Below are positions 1-8,224 of a DNA stretch of 45,284 nt, piece after piece; within the stretch, counting starts at the first letter, position 1; every line of letters starts with the position of its first letter. A program made the position numbers and the translations under genes. The notes beneath the pieces were generated by a model that was not told where the DNA came from, made no database searches, and worked only from the letters and a program-made list of their open reading frames with translations. Source of the DNA: Bacteroidota bacterium (GTDB taxonomy: Bacteria > Bacteroidota > Bacteroidia > Flavobacteriales > Crocinitomicaceae); NCBI GenBank assembly GCA_029558435.1, contig JAKQEZ010000272.1, forward strand, positions 1 through 45,284. Direction: 5' to 3'.

Positions 1-2
1 TA

Positions 3-527
3 GGATTAACCTCAGATAAAGTTTTAAATCAATTAAAGTCGGGGGGTGAGTTGATTCACGCAAGAAATGCACACATCCAGGAGGAAGCTAAAAAGTTGGC
101 AACATTTTTAAAAGATACAGTGCCAGCATTTTATGCAACAACACCATACGAGGCTGTATTAATTCGCGCTAAGCAACAGTTCAATGAAAATTCTAAATTG
201 TTGTGTTGGACACATGTCATTCCAGAAATGAACCACAATGAACTAGTTGGCTGGGGTGGTGGCGATAACCGTTTTGCTGCCGTTTATTTTGATACGTGCG
301 ATGTGTATCCAAGAAATGCAAAACGAGTAGAAATCACCTTGGAAGTGATTGAAGCCAAAACAAAATTGATGAAAATCAAAGCAGAAGGTTCTAATTTTGT
401 GGAACGTTCCATTTATTTAATTCATTTGGTAGATTGGGCTTCTTACTTTTTAGCAGAACAAAAAAATGTTGATGCTTTTGATATTAAAATCATTGACCGT
501 TTAAAGTCAGAATTAGCAAACTTTTAA
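3..527 (+). CDS. C-terminal part of bifunctional phosphoglucose/phosphomannose isomerase (5' end outside window)
   Basis: The reading frame is open to the left edge of the window, so this is the 3' part of a longer gene and the TTG at 51 is not a real start. The visible 175 residues carry the pattern of the C-terminal SIS half of bacterial phosphoglucose/phosphomannose isomerases: a segment like RAKQQFNENSK followed by PEMNHNELVGW, then an alternating hydrophobic end. Enzymes of this family interconvert aldose and ketose 6-phosphates of glucose and mannose in the cytosol. The N-terminal SIS domain is missing, so the substrate cannot be confirmed. lipB begins 3 nt after the stop, suggesting cotranscription. 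Family assignment is fairly sure; substrate is inferred. Confidence 0.75.
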   Translation, partial: GLTSDKVLNQLKSGGELIHARNAHIQEEAKKLATFLKDTVPAFYATTPYEAVLIRAKQQFNENSKLLCWTHVIPEMNHNELVGWGGGDNRFAAVYFDTCDVYPRNAKRVEITLEVIEAKTKLMKIKAEGSNFVERSIYLIHLVDWASYFLAEQKNVDAFDIKIIDRLKSELANF

Positions 528-530
528 GAA

Positions 531-1229
531 ATGAAACCAAAAGTTATCTTTCAATCACTTGGATTGATAGATTATCAAGAAGCGTGGGATTATCAAGAAA
601 AACTGTTTAAAGATACGATTGATAAGAAAATCCGCATTCGCAATGGCGAAACCGATTTATCCACTCAAAATTATTTGTTGTTTTGCGAGCACCCACATGT
701 GTATACACTTGGGAAAAGTGGTGATGCTTCGCATTTGCTTTTAAGCGAAGAATTGTTGGCACAGCACCAAGCTAAATTTTATAAAATCAATCGCGGGGGA
801 GATATTACCTATCACGGTCCCGGACAATTGGTAGGCTATCCTATTTTTGATTTAGACCATTTTTTTCCAGATATTCACAAATACATGCGTTTTTTGGAAG
901 AAGCTGTTATTCAAACATTGAAAGAATACGGCATCGAGTCGGGAAGGGTAGAAGGCATGACGGGTGTTTGGTTGGATACCGATAAACCAACGGCTCGAAA
1001 AATTTGCGCAATGGGAGTTAAAAGCTCACGTTGGGTTACCATGCACGGAATAGGGTTTAACATTAACTCGGATTTGAATTATTTTTCGCACATTGTACCG
1101 TGTGGCATTCAAGATAAAGGCGTTACTTCAATGAAAAAAGAATTAGGCAGAGAAGTGGATATGGCAGAAGTGAGCAATATTCTCAAGCAAAAAATGGCCG
1201 AACAATTTGGATTTGATTTTGCTGAATAA
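531..1229 (+). CDS. lipB: Octanoyltransferase LipB
   Basis: LipB moves the octanoyl group from acyl carrier protein to lipoyl-dependent enzyme domains, the first step of lipoate biosynthesis, in the cytosol. The 232-residue protein has the usual length. It shows RGGDITYHGPGQ (R88 onward), a candidate catalytic lysine K157 in RKICAMGVK, the MHGIGFNIN segment, and the acyl-accepting cysteine C191 in IVPCGI, matching the Lys/Cys pair known for the family. The ATG lies 3 nt after the upstream isomerase stop, so the two are probably in one transcript. Nothing looks degraded. Confidence 0.96.
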   Translation: MKPKVIFQSLGLIDYQEAWDYQEKLFKDTIDKKIRIRNGETDLSTQNYLLFCEHPHVYTLGKSGDASHLLLSEELLAQHQAKFYKINRGGDITYHGPGQLVGYPIFDLDHFFPDIHKYMRFLEEAVIQTLKEYGIESGRVEGMTGVWLDTDKPTARKICAMGVKSSRWVTMHGIGFNINSDLNYFSHIVPCGIQDKGVTSMKKELGREVDMAEVSNILKQKMAEQFGFDFAE

Positions 1230-1268
1230 AATTGTGTATTTTTATAATTCATTCAAATTGTATGATTT

Positions 1269-2069
1269 ATGAAATACATAGTTTTACTTTCGATTTTAAT
1301 GGTATTAACGCTTAGTTTTTCTCAGCAAGATAGCATTCCTGAGCATGAAACGTTTCAAATTCATTCATCAATTTTAAAAGAGGACAGAACCATCAATGTT
1401 TGGTTGCCAAAAGCACATTCTAACACTCAAAAATTGCCTGTTTTGTATATGTTGGATGGCGGAATTAAAGAAGATTTTCCCCATCTTGCCAATACACTTT
1501 CCAAATTAATGGAAGAAAAATCCATCCCTCCAATGATGTTGGTAGGCATTGAAAACATTAAAAGAAGAAAAGATTTAACAGGTTACACCACCTCCAAATA
1601 TGATAAAACCATTGCAGATGAGGTGGGCGGTGCCGAAAACTTTAGAAAATTTATTGTAACTGAATTAATTCCAGCCATTCAAAAAAAATATGCAGCAACC
1701 AATTCTTCATCCATTATTGGTGAATCATTGGCAGGTTTGTTTATTCTAGAGACATTTTTTCTTCAACCCGAAGTATTTGATCATTACATAGCTTTCGACC
1801 CATCATTGTGGTGGAACAATTACCATTATCCCAAAAATCTGGATACTTATTTGAAAGATTTGCCCTATCCTGGAAAATCGCTTTGGTTTGGGGCATCAAA
1901 CACAAAATCAATTACTCAACCCAATCGCAAATTGGCAAAAACGTTGAAAAAGAAAAATTGCGCTAATTTACGTTGGTATTATTCGGATGAAGTGCAAGAA
2001 AAACACAATACCATTTTTAGAGCTGCAAAAGAACGAGCGTTGAAATGGACGTTTGGAAATGAGCAATAA
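1269..2069 (+). CDS. Secreted esterase of the esterase D / IroE-like alpha/beta-hydrolase family
   Basis: The first ~19 residues form a signal peptide (MKYIVLLSILMVLTLSFS), so the protein should be exported. The rest (266 aa in total) looks like the putative esterase family PF00756: an early VWLP strand, PVLYMLDGG oxyanion region, and the nucleophile elbow GESLAG with S153; a late histidine near residue 247 (EKHN) could complete the triad. Relatives hydrolyse siderophore or other carboxylic esters, but the substrate is not readable here. It starts 39 nt after lipB and may be read through from it. Its stop is 1 bp from that of the convergent M16 peptidase gene. Confidence 0.8.
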   Translation: MKYIVLLSILMVLTLSFSQQDSIPEHETFQIHSSILKEDRTINVWLPKAHSNTQKLPVLYMLDGGIKEDFPHLANTLSKLMEEKSIPPMMLVGIENIKRRKDLTGYTTSKYDKTIADEVGGAENFRKFIVTELIPAIQKKYAATNSSSIIGESLAGLFILETFFLQPEVFDHYIAFDPSLWWNNYHYPKNLDTYLKDLPYPGKSLWFGASNTKSITQPNRKLAKTLKKKNCANLRWYYSDEVQEKHNTIFRAAKERALKWTFGNEQ

Positions 2070-2070
2070 C

Positions 2071-3312
2071 TTATTTTTTCAATGCGTAAATCAATTCATT
2101 TTGATTCGACGTTCCAAAATAGGTGTTGGCAACATGCAGAATATCAGATGCTGTTAAATTGTCTATTTCTTTGTAAATATCTGGAATGGTGTCAATTTGA
2201 TTGAACAACAACAAGCTTTTTCCAAGTCCCAACATCAATCCAGCATTTCCTTCCAATGACAAGGCTATTTGTCCTTTTAGTTGCTCTTTTGCTTGGTTTA
2301 ATTGCAAGGTTCCCATTTTTGTATCACAACTATTTTTGAGTTCTTTGCGCACCAAATTGATGGATTTTTGCAAATATTTTTCGTCGGTGCCTAAATAAAT
2401 GCTCCAAAATCCGGTGTCAACATAAGGTGTGTAATTGGCTTCGATGTTGTATGAATATCCATATTTTTCGCGAATGGACAAAGTTAAACGGGAATTGAGT
2501 GCTGGTCCACCCAAAATATTGGTCAACAAAATCATCCCTCTTCTATCGTTATCGCTGTAATTGGGCGCAAAACCACCAATAATTGCATGGGTTTGCACAT
2601 TTCCATGTTGCTCCGTTATTGAAAAAGGAGGTTGAGGTTGAAATGTTTCCAATTTGGCAGATACAACTTGGTCGTTTTCATTGAAAAAATACTTTTCAAC
2701 CCATTTTTTTAGTTGCGCCAAACTTTCATTGCCAACATAAGAAATCACCATATTTTTTAACGAGAAAAAACGATTGGTGTAATTTTTTAAATGTTCTTTT
2801 GTAAAACTACGAACCGATTCTTCTGTGCCTAAAATATTGTATCCCAACGAATGGTTTTTAAACAATTTTGCTTCAAAATCATCAAAAATACGATCGCTTG
2901 GAGCATCCAAATACGAATTCAACTCGTCCAAAACCACTTCTTTTTCTTTCTCAATTTCCTTTTCTGGAAAAGTAGAATGAAACGTAATGTCGGCAATTAA
3001 TTCAATAGCTCGTTTTAAGTGTTGATTGGTAAATGATGCATAAATGGCAATTTCTTCTTTGGTAGTATAGGCGTTTAATTCACCGCCAACAGCATCTAAT
3101 CTGGAAAGAATGTGATATGCCTTGCGATTAGTAGTTCCTTTAAAAATACAGTGTTCAATGAAATGTGCCAATCCCTGTTCGTTTTCTTGCTCGTAGCGTG
3201 AACCAGCCAAAATTGTGGTGCCAAAATGCCCTACAAATGTGTCTTTGTACAAATAAACCAGTCTTAAACCATTTGAGAATTCAACAACTTCGGGATGAAT
3301 AGCAAATTTCAT
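2071..3312 (-). CDS. M16 family zinc metallopeptidase (pitrilysin-like)
   Basis: A 413-residue peptidase with the inverted zinc motif HxxEH (H50-F-I-E53-H54) and the distal ligand E130, exactly 76 residues after the second histidine as is usual in M16. The second half is the M16 C-terminal lobe, so it is the short two-lobe form related to mitochondrial processing peptidase beta and PqqL-like proteins. No signal peptide is visible, suggesting a cytoplasmic enzyme that degrades peptides. It is the last gene of an operon with pdxH (24 nt gap) and a DUF4494 gene. The active site looks complete. Confidence 0.9.
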   Translation of the reverse strand: MKFAIHPEVVEFSNGLRLVYLYKDTFVGHFGTTILAGSRYEQENEQGLAHFIEHCIFKGTTNRKAYHILSRLDAVGGELNAYTTKEEIAIYASFTNQHLKRAIELIADITFHSTFPEKEIEKEKEVVLDELNSYLDAPSDRIFDDFEAKLFKNHSLGYNILGTEESVRSFTKEHLKNYTNRFFSLKNMVISYVGNESLAQLKKWVEKYFFNENDQVVSAKLETFQPQPPFSITEQHGNVQTHAIIGGFAPNYSDNDRRGMILLTNILGGPALNSRLTLSIREKYGYSYNIEANYTPYVDTGFWSIYLGTDEKYLQKSINLVRKELKNSCDTKMGTLQLNQAKEQLKGQIALSLEGNAGLMLGLGKSLLLFNQIDTIPDIYKEIDNLTASDILHVANTYFGTSNQNELIYALKK

Positions 3313-3336
3313 GTAGAAAAGTTCTCTTTTTTTAAT

Positions 3337-3981
3337 TTATGGATTTAAGCGAGAAATCGTCCATTGACTCCCATTTTTTTCAAACACAAAACGATCGTGC
3401 AAACGAGATGGACGACCTTGCCAAAATTCAATTTTAGAAGGTGTGATAGCATATCCTCCCCAATGTGGTGGACGAGGAACATCTGTTGGATATTGCGCTG
3501 CTAATTTTTCTATGCGTTGTTCTAATTCATTGCGAGAAGCTAGTTTTTCTGATTGATGACTAGCCCATGCCCCAATTTTACTTTCCCACGGACGTGATTG
3601 AAAGTATTCATCACTTGTAGATGCTGCTACTTTTTCAGCAGTTCCTTCAATGCGTATTTGTTGTTGCAACGATGGCCAGAAAAATTGCATAGAAATTCTA
3701 GGATTATTGGCCAAATCGTGTCCTTTGTGCGAATTATAATTGGTGTAAAAAACAAATTGCTCGTCGATTAATTCTTTCAAATAACAGATGCGCGTAGATG
3801 GTTGATTATCACTGCTTACCGTAGCGATAATTGCTGCATTGGGCTCCAAACATTTTGCATCAATTGCATGTTGCATCCATTTTTCAAACAATTCAAACGG
3901 ACTTCCATCTGTAATTTCGTCAAGTTGAGCTAAATCAAAACTATGGTGATCGTTGCGCAACAAATCTGTTAAATTTCCCAT
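3337..3981 (-). CDS. pdxH: Pyridoxamine 5'-phosphate oxidase PdxH
   Basis: This FMN enzyme oxidises pyridoxamine or pyridoxine 5'-phosphate to pyridoxal 5'-phosphate, the last step of vitamin B6 synthesis and salvage. The 214-residue length fits the family. Visible signatures are the FMN-contacting stretch FYTNYNSHKG, FFWPSLQQQIRIEG, the C-terminal PRPPHWGGY, and EFWQGRPSRLHDR with a closing RLNP. The start ATG lies 1 nt after the DUF4494 stop, so translation is likely coupled. PLP made here would also serve the alanine racemase half of the MurF-Alr fusion in this window, although that is a general need and not a specific link. Confidence 0.96.
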   Translation of the reverse strand: MGNLTDLLRNDHHSFDLAQLDEITDGSPFELFEKWMQHAIDAKCLEPNAAIIATVSSDNQPSTRICYLKELIDEQFVFYTNYNSHKGHDLANNPRISMQFFWPSLQQQIRIEGTAEKVAASTSDEYFQSRPWESKIGAWASHQSEKLASRNELEQRIEKLAAQYPTDVPRPPHWGGYAITPSKIEFWQGRPSRLHDRFVFEKNGSQWTISRLNP

Positions 3982-3982
3982 G

Positions 3983-4576
3983 TTATTCTTCTGTTGAATA
4001 TTCGTCCTCGATATCGCTCTCTATTTCTTCCTCCAACAACTCTTCATCATCAATGTCAGAACCAGAGGCACTATACATCACTCCTTTTCCTGGTGAAGTA
4101 GGTTCCATGTCGTAATCTTCAAGTGGGCGGCGACTAATTTCACGGTCTAAATTTTCTTTTGGTGGGAAAACATCTACAATTGGCGTTGCCATAATAGAAG
4201 TGATTTCAAAATCAACCAACATTGTTTTCAAGGATTCACCAATATTTTCAAAAGCTTCTCTAGCAGAATTTGCAGACACTAAAAATGTTTGTGCAACTTT
4301 TTTTGATTTTCCAGCATCAATATCGCCCGATTCAAACATGATTTTGCATTTCCACCAATACTCAGCACCATCAAACGCAAAAATATCGTGAAAATCTGTT
4401 CTTGCAATACTAGATACATTAAACTCACCCGTTATCATTGAACCAAGTTCATCATAAATACGTGCTTCGGCATCAGTAAATGAAAGTGCTGAAAGTAAAT
4501 AAGGCTCTGAAACTTTTTTGAAAGTTCCATCTTCTAATTGTTTTGTAAATTTAATTTTTACGGTAAACCAGTTCAT
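3983..4576 (-). CDS. DUF4494 domain-containing protein
   Basis: A 197-residue cytoplasmic-looking protein that opens with MNWFTVKIKFTKQ and contains the alternating beta pattern I associate with the Bacteroidota family DUF4494. Two similar halves seem present: each has a lysine-rich YxVKIKF/WWKCKIMF-like strand followed by a SA-containing DAEA/AREAFENIGE helix, suggesting an internal duplication of about 70 residues. The last ~50 residues are very acidic and probably disordered. Function is unknown. It is the first gene of an operon with pdxH and the M16 peptidase and has a good -7 promoter box 26 nt upstream. Confidence 0.7.
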   Translation of the reverse strand: MNWFTVKIKFTKQLEDGTFKKVSEPYLLSALSFTDAEARIYDELGSMITGEFNVSSIARTDFHDIFAFDGAEYWWKCKIMFESGDIDAGKSKKVAQTFLVSANSAREAFENIGESLKTMLVDFEITSIMATPIVDVFPPKENLDREISRRPLEDYDMEPTSPGKGVMYSASGSDIDDEELLEEEIESDIEDEYSTEE

Positions 4577-4601
4577 ACGTTTGAATTTAATGTAAGGATT
4601 G

Positions 4602-4609
4602 CAAAGATA
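4602..4609 (-). promoter_or_regulatory. Promoter -7 box TATCTTTG of the DUF4494-pdxH-M16 operon
   Basis: On the minus strand the sequence reads TATCTTTG, an exact match to the Bacteroidota -7 consensus TAnnTTTG, 25 nt before the DUF4494 start. No clear TTG -33 element is seen. Confidence 0.6.
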
Positions 4610-4670
4610 ATGAATTTGTGTTTTGTATCATTTTTTTTTGAAAGCTTTCATTGGTGATTTTTTTTACAAC

Positions 4671-4690
4671 ATTCATTCATTCATTCATTC
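4671..4690. repeat. Tetranucleotide tandem repeat (ATTC)5 across a stop codon
   Basis: Five perfect copies of ATTC (GAAT on the minus strand). The stop codon of the oxidoreductase gene at 4681-4683 lies inside the array, so a change in copy number would change which codon ends that protein or what follows it. Confidence 0.9.
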
Positions 4691-5901
4691 GACCATTTTG
4701 GTAAGACACATCTAATACCTTTAGGGTCGTTCATTAATGGAGCACATTGATTACAATGATTGCAGCCATTTACATAATTTTCATTTAATTGATGTAGATG
4801 ATTAACCATTTCAGGATCGCGGAGTAATGGACGACCTAATTGCACAAAATCAAATCCCACATCCATTATTTTTTGCAGGCTCTCTATTTTGTTTGCACCA
4901 CCAATAAAAATAAGGTTACATTTTACAGCTTTTCTTATTTTTTGTGCCGCTTCTAACAGGTACAATTCGCGGTAAGGATAATGCCTAAACATTGATTTTG
5001 CTACCATTTTCATCCCAAGTTTTAGAAGTGGATTTTTTTCATAATGCAATAATCCTGGTAAAATGGAATCGCCATGAAAAAGCAACATTGGATTTTGGCT
5101 ACTCGTGCCAGCACTAAGTATAATCCCATCAATACCAGCTTCTTCTAATATTTTTGCTGATGCTATTCCATCATCCAAACTTATACCTCCTTTTAAATCA
5201 TCATACATTGTAATTTTGGCTAGAATAGGAAAATCGGGACCTACAGCTTGTCTGACTGCATTCAACACTTCTATAGGATAGCGCATTCTGTTTTCTATGC
5301 TGCCACCATACTCGTCATTTCGCTTATTGGTTATGGGGCTGATGAATTGACTCAACAAATAACCATGACCAAAGTGTAGCTCTACGGCGTCAAACCCACA
5401 TTCTTTCATTATTCTTGCTGTCTTAGCGTATGAATTTGCTACTTCTTGCATCAATTGTTTATCCATTTCTTGGGTAAAAAACAAACCGTACAATAAGCCA
5501 ACCATGTTGAGTACTCGAGACGGAGCAATAGGACGTTTGCGTTGTAATTTTTTATTTCTACTAAACCCACCACAATGTGCAATTTGACCAGATAGCATTG
5601 CCCCATGCTGATGTACACTTTTTGCAAGTTGTTTAAGTTGTGGTTTTATTTCTTCACGTATGTACATATAACTATCTACCATACGACCATCTGCTTCAGG
5701 AGCACAATAAGCCAAAGTAGTCATGCCAACACCACCTTTTGCAAAGCTTTCATGAAAATGAATGCATTGGTCGGTAATGTTGTTGTTAGTGTCCAACATC
5801 GACTCAAAGGTGGCTGCTTTTATGATACGATTTCTAAGTGTGATACCATTTAACTTAGCAGGTGAAAGAAGTTTCATTAAGTTTTCAGAAGTTTGTTGCA
5901 T
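4681..5901 (-). CDS. NADH:flavin oxidoreductase / old yellow enzyme family protein
   Basis: A 406-residue TIM-barrel flavoenzyme. It begins with the family signature LLSPAKLNGITLRNRI, has the active-site region ELHFGHGYLLSQF followed by NKRNDEYGGS, and near the end an IFIGG phosphate-binding strand. A C-terminal cysteine group, CNHCNQC plus a cysteine about 11 residues later, resembles the iron-sulfur site of 2,4-dienoyl-CoA reductase and trimethylamine dehydrogenase relatives, but the second NAD(P)-binding domain of those proteins is absent. Two starts are possible; the second, at residue 9 (5877), lies just before the conserved domain. Substrate is unknown. The stop codon sits in a tandem repeat. 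Confidence 0.88.
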   Translation of the reverse strand: MQQTSENLMKLLSPAKLNGITLRNRIIKAATFESMLDTNNNITDQCIHFHESFAKGGVGMTTLAYCAPEADGRMVDSYMYIREEIKPQLKQLAKSVHQHGAMLSGQIAHCGGFSRNKKLQRKRPIAPSRVLNMVGLLYGLFFTQEMDKQLMQEVANSYAKTARIMKECGFDAVELHFGHGYLLSQFISPITNKRNDEYGGSIENRMRYPIEVLNAVRQAVGPDFPILAKITMYDDLKGGISLDDGIASAKILEEAGIDGIILSAGTSSQNPMLLFHGDSILPGLLHYEKNPLLKLGMKMVAKSMFRHYPYRELYLLEAAQKIRKAVKCNLIFIGGANKIESLQKIMDVGFDFVQLGRPLLRDPEMVNHLHQLNENYVNGCNHCNQCAPLMNDPKGIRCVLPKWSNE

Positions 5902-5965
5902 AGCATTTGTTTTTTGTTAAAAATAAGATTTTTTCTGATTTTTTATTCCAATTTATACGAATGTT

Positions 5966-5973
5966 TATTTTTG
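5966..5973 (+). promoter_or_regulatory. Promoter -7 box TATTTTTG of the DUF808 gene
   Basis: Exact match to TAnnTTTG, 17 nt before the start codon. It lies between divergent genes. Confidence 0.55.
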
Positions 5974-5990
5974 CATTCACAATATAAAAT

Positions 5991-6863
5991 ATGGCCTCAA
6001 GTATATTTGCACTCTTAGACGATATTGCAGCATTAATGGATGATGTTGCTGTTACAAGTAAAATTGCTACAAAGCAAACTGCTGGTATTTTAGGCGATGA
6101 TTTAGCTGTAAATGCTGAAAAAGCAACTGGATTTTTATCTTCTCGAGAATTACCTGTTTTGTGGGCCATTACAAAAGGCTCTTTTTTGAATAAGTTGATT
6201 ATTATTCCACTCATTTTTGTGTTAAATTTCTTCCTGCCGTTAGCAATTCCTATCATTTTGGTTTTAGGAGGTGTTTATCTGGCGTATGAAGGTGTTGAAA
6301 AAATTGTTGAATTTCTATTTCACCGTCACGATAAAAAAGAAAATATCATCGAAGAGTTGGAAAAAACAGAAAACGACCCAGAAGACGAAAAAACAAAAGT
6401 AAAAGCAGCCATTACAACCGATTTTATTTTATCGTTGGAAATCGTCATCATCGCACTTTCTACTGTGTTAAATAAGCCTTTTACCATTCAATTAATTACT
6501 GTTTTTATTGTATCCATTATTGCAACCGTTGGTGTGTATGGATTAGTGGCGTTAATTGTTAGAATGGATGATTTAGGCTACCGATTAATTCGTTTTTCGA
6601 AAGGGAAAAAGTTTTTTACCGCAGTTGGTAATTTATTGGTAAAAGCATTGCCTCTCATTATTCGCTCTTTTTCTGTAATTGGAACCATCGCTTTGATTTT
6701 AGTTTCGGGAGGTATTTTTGTACACAACATCCATCAAATTCACGAATTTTTTCCAACTATGCCATCCTTGTTGTTGGAAGTTTTAACTGGTTTAGCTGTC
6801 GGGTTGATTGCTGTTCTAGTGGTTACTTTTGTTAAAAAAATAATTACACTTATAAAAAAATAA
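5991..6863 (+). CDS. DUF808 (YedI-like) inner-membrane protein
   Basis: The protein of 290 residues opens with the family signature MASSIFALLDDIAALMDDVA followed by KIATKQTAGILGDDLAVNA, which identifies the DUF808/YedI family. Several hydrophobic segments follow (about residues 67-92, 145-165, 170-190, 220-245 and 260-285), with a charged cytoplasmic-looking loop near 105-135. Members are predicted inner-membrane proteins without an established biochemical role. It has its own -7 box and is separated from the next gene by 63 nt with a second promoter, so it is probably monocistronic. Confidence 0.88.
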   Translation: MASSIFALLDDIAALMDDVAVTSKIATKQTAGILGDDLAVNAEKATGFLSSRELPVLWAITKGSFLNKLIIIPLIFVLNFFLPLAIPIILVLGGVYLAYEGVEKIVEFLFHRHDKKENIIEELEKTENDPEDEKTKVKAAITTDFILSLEIVIIALSTVLNKPFTIQLITVFIVSIIATVGVYGLVALIVRMDDLGYRLIRFSKGKKFFTAVGNLLVKALPLIIRSFSVIGTIALILVSGGIFVHNIHQIHEFFPTMPSLLLEVLTGLAVGLIAVLVVTFVKKIITLIKK

Positions 6864-6894
6864 GTTTTTCTTTTTTTATCTACAAGTTTCATTT

Positions 6895-6902
6895 TACATT
6901 TG
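6895..6902 (+). promoter_or_regulatory. Promoter -7 box TACATTTG of the lipoprotein gene
   Basis: Exact match to TAnnTTTG, 24 nt before the start codon at 6927. Confidence 0.55.
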
Positions 6903-6926
6903 TTAGAGATAAAATACTATTGACAA

Positions 6927-7613
6927 ATGAAAAACATTTTTTTTACTTCCGCTATTGCGTTACTTGTTTTGGTTAGTTGCACCAAAGAAACATCCGATAA
7001 TGTTAATCAAGACAAAATCTGGACAGAATACCAATTGATTTACAATGATGCAACTCACATCACATCGGTGAAAGCAATTTTTAAATTTAGCAATGCACTC
7101 GGCACTTTGTTGGAGTTAAAATCACCAGCTTATGTACTATTTAATAGTGATACGTTGAATTACAATCCAACTATGGGTTATTATGAAAAAGAATATCCAA
7201 CTTTTGTAAATAGTGGTACGTTTACTTACAAAGACTTGGATAACAATGTGTTTACAAATGCAGTTCATTTAGCTGATACAGTTGGATTTCCAGTAGGTTT
7301 AGATACCATTAGCAAATCAGCTCCGTTTCAGTTAACTTGGGTTGGAGCAGCAGTGAAAGCAAATGAAACTATTTCTGCATGGTTGAATAGTAATGTGGAA
7401 GGCGACTCTCGCTTTCAGTTTACTAATTCAATCGGAAATACCAATTTAATTTTCCCACTTAACCAATTAACACAATTGGGTGTTGGACCTTATGGTGTTT
7501 TGTTGATGGAACGTTTGTATAGCACAACTACCATGAACGGGACAAGTGCAGGTGGGGTTATAAACCTAAAATATGTACCAAAAGGATTGTCGCAAATTGA
7601 AATTGTACCCTAA
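6927..7613 (+). CDS. Hypothetical lipoprotein
   Basis: A 228-residue protein with a lipoprotein signal peptide: MKNIFFTSAIALLVLVSC, the lipobox LVSC giving a mature N-terminal cysteine at residue 18 followed by TKE. The mature part is rich in aromatic, Thr and Asn residues with alternating strands, consistent with a beta-sandwich domain. I do not recognise a family. It has its own promoter box and is followed by a strong intrinsic terminator, so it is a single-gene unit. It should be anchored in the cell envelope. Confidence 0.75.
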   Translation: MKNIFFTSAIALLVLVSCTKETSDNVNQDKIWTEYQLIYNDATHITSVKAIFKFSNALGTLLELKSPAYVLFNSDTLNYNPTMGYYEKEYPTFVNSGTFTYKDLDNNVFTNAVHLADTVGFPVGLDTISKSAPFQLTWVGAAVKANETISAWLNSNVEGDSRFQFTNSIGNTNLIFPLNQLTQLGVGPYGVLLMERLYSTTTMNGTSAGGVINLKYVPKGLSQIEIVP

Positions 7614-7636
7614 TCATCATTATTGATTCACGCATA

Positions 7637-7680
7637 AAAGAAGCTGCTTTAAATCTATTTTGAAGCAGCTTCTTTGTTTT
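7637..7680 (+). terminator. Intrinsic terminator after the lipoprotein gene
   Basis: Perfect 13-bp inverted repeat (arms 7637-7649 and 7663-7675, core AAGAAGCTGCTT) with a 13-nt loop, followed by GTTTT. Confidence 0.85.
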
Positions 7681-7758
7681 ATGCTACTGCTATTTGTTAA
7701 GAGAACTTAAAAATGATACTTCTTATACATTTGAATTTTTTTTCAATTAAAATAAGGT

Positions 7759-7766
7759 TATATTTG
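7759..7766 (+). promoter_or_regulatory. Promoter -7 box TATATTTG of doxX / murF-alr
   Basis: Exact TAnnTTTG match 17 nt before the DoxX start. A second match, TACATTTG at 7726-7733, lies upstream and may be an alternative promoter. Confidence 0.55.
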
Positions 7767-7783
7767 TTTTAAAATAAACAACT

Positions 7784-8209
7784 ATGGATTTAATTAAAAA
7801 ATTATTGAAAAACCCATCTTATGGGACAGGTGCCGATTTTGCACTTTTGTTAATTCGTATTGCCGCAGGTGGCTTTATGGCTTTTGGTCACGGATGGCCA
7901 AAATTGATGAAAATAATGAACGGCGACATGCAATTTCTAGACCCTATTGGTTTGGGACCAGAATTATCTTTAATCTTGGTGTTTTTTGCTGAGTTTATTT
8001 GTGGCTTGCTTATTTTAATTGGACTTGTGCCGCGCTTGGCTGCCATTGTTTTGGTCATAAATATGATTGTAATTTTGTTTGTGGTGCATATTTCTGATCC
8101 ATTTGCCGACAAAGAATTGTCTTACTTCTATTTTGTTGGATATTTAGCAGTACTTTTGGCAGGTGCAGGAAAACACTCTGTACAATATATGTTGTCAAAA
8201 AATAAATAG
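7784..8209 (+). CDS. DoxX family membrane protein
   Basis: A 141-residue protein with four hydrophobic segments (about residues 20-40, 58-78, 80-102 and 112-132). The first has RIAAGGFMAFGHGWPKL and the second contains FFAEFICGLLILIGL, both typical of DoxX-family (PF07681) proteins. Members are small integral membrane proteins, some linked to quinone-related redox or oxidative stress; the role here is unknown. The MurF-Alr start follows 15 nt after its stop, so the two genes probably share a transcript. Confidence 0.85.
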   Translation: MDLIKKLLKNPSYGTGADFALLLIRIAAGGFMAFGHGWPKLMKIMNGDMQFLDPIGLGPELSLILVFFAEFICGLLILIGLVPRLAAIVLVINMIVILFVVHISDPFADKELSYFYFVGYLAVLLAGAGKHSVQYMLSKNK

Positions 8210-8224
8210 TAAAAACACCACACT

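Noticed and set aside
51..53. TTG as start of the first gene
   Set aside because: The frame is open to the window edge and the product is clearly the end of a longer isomerase.
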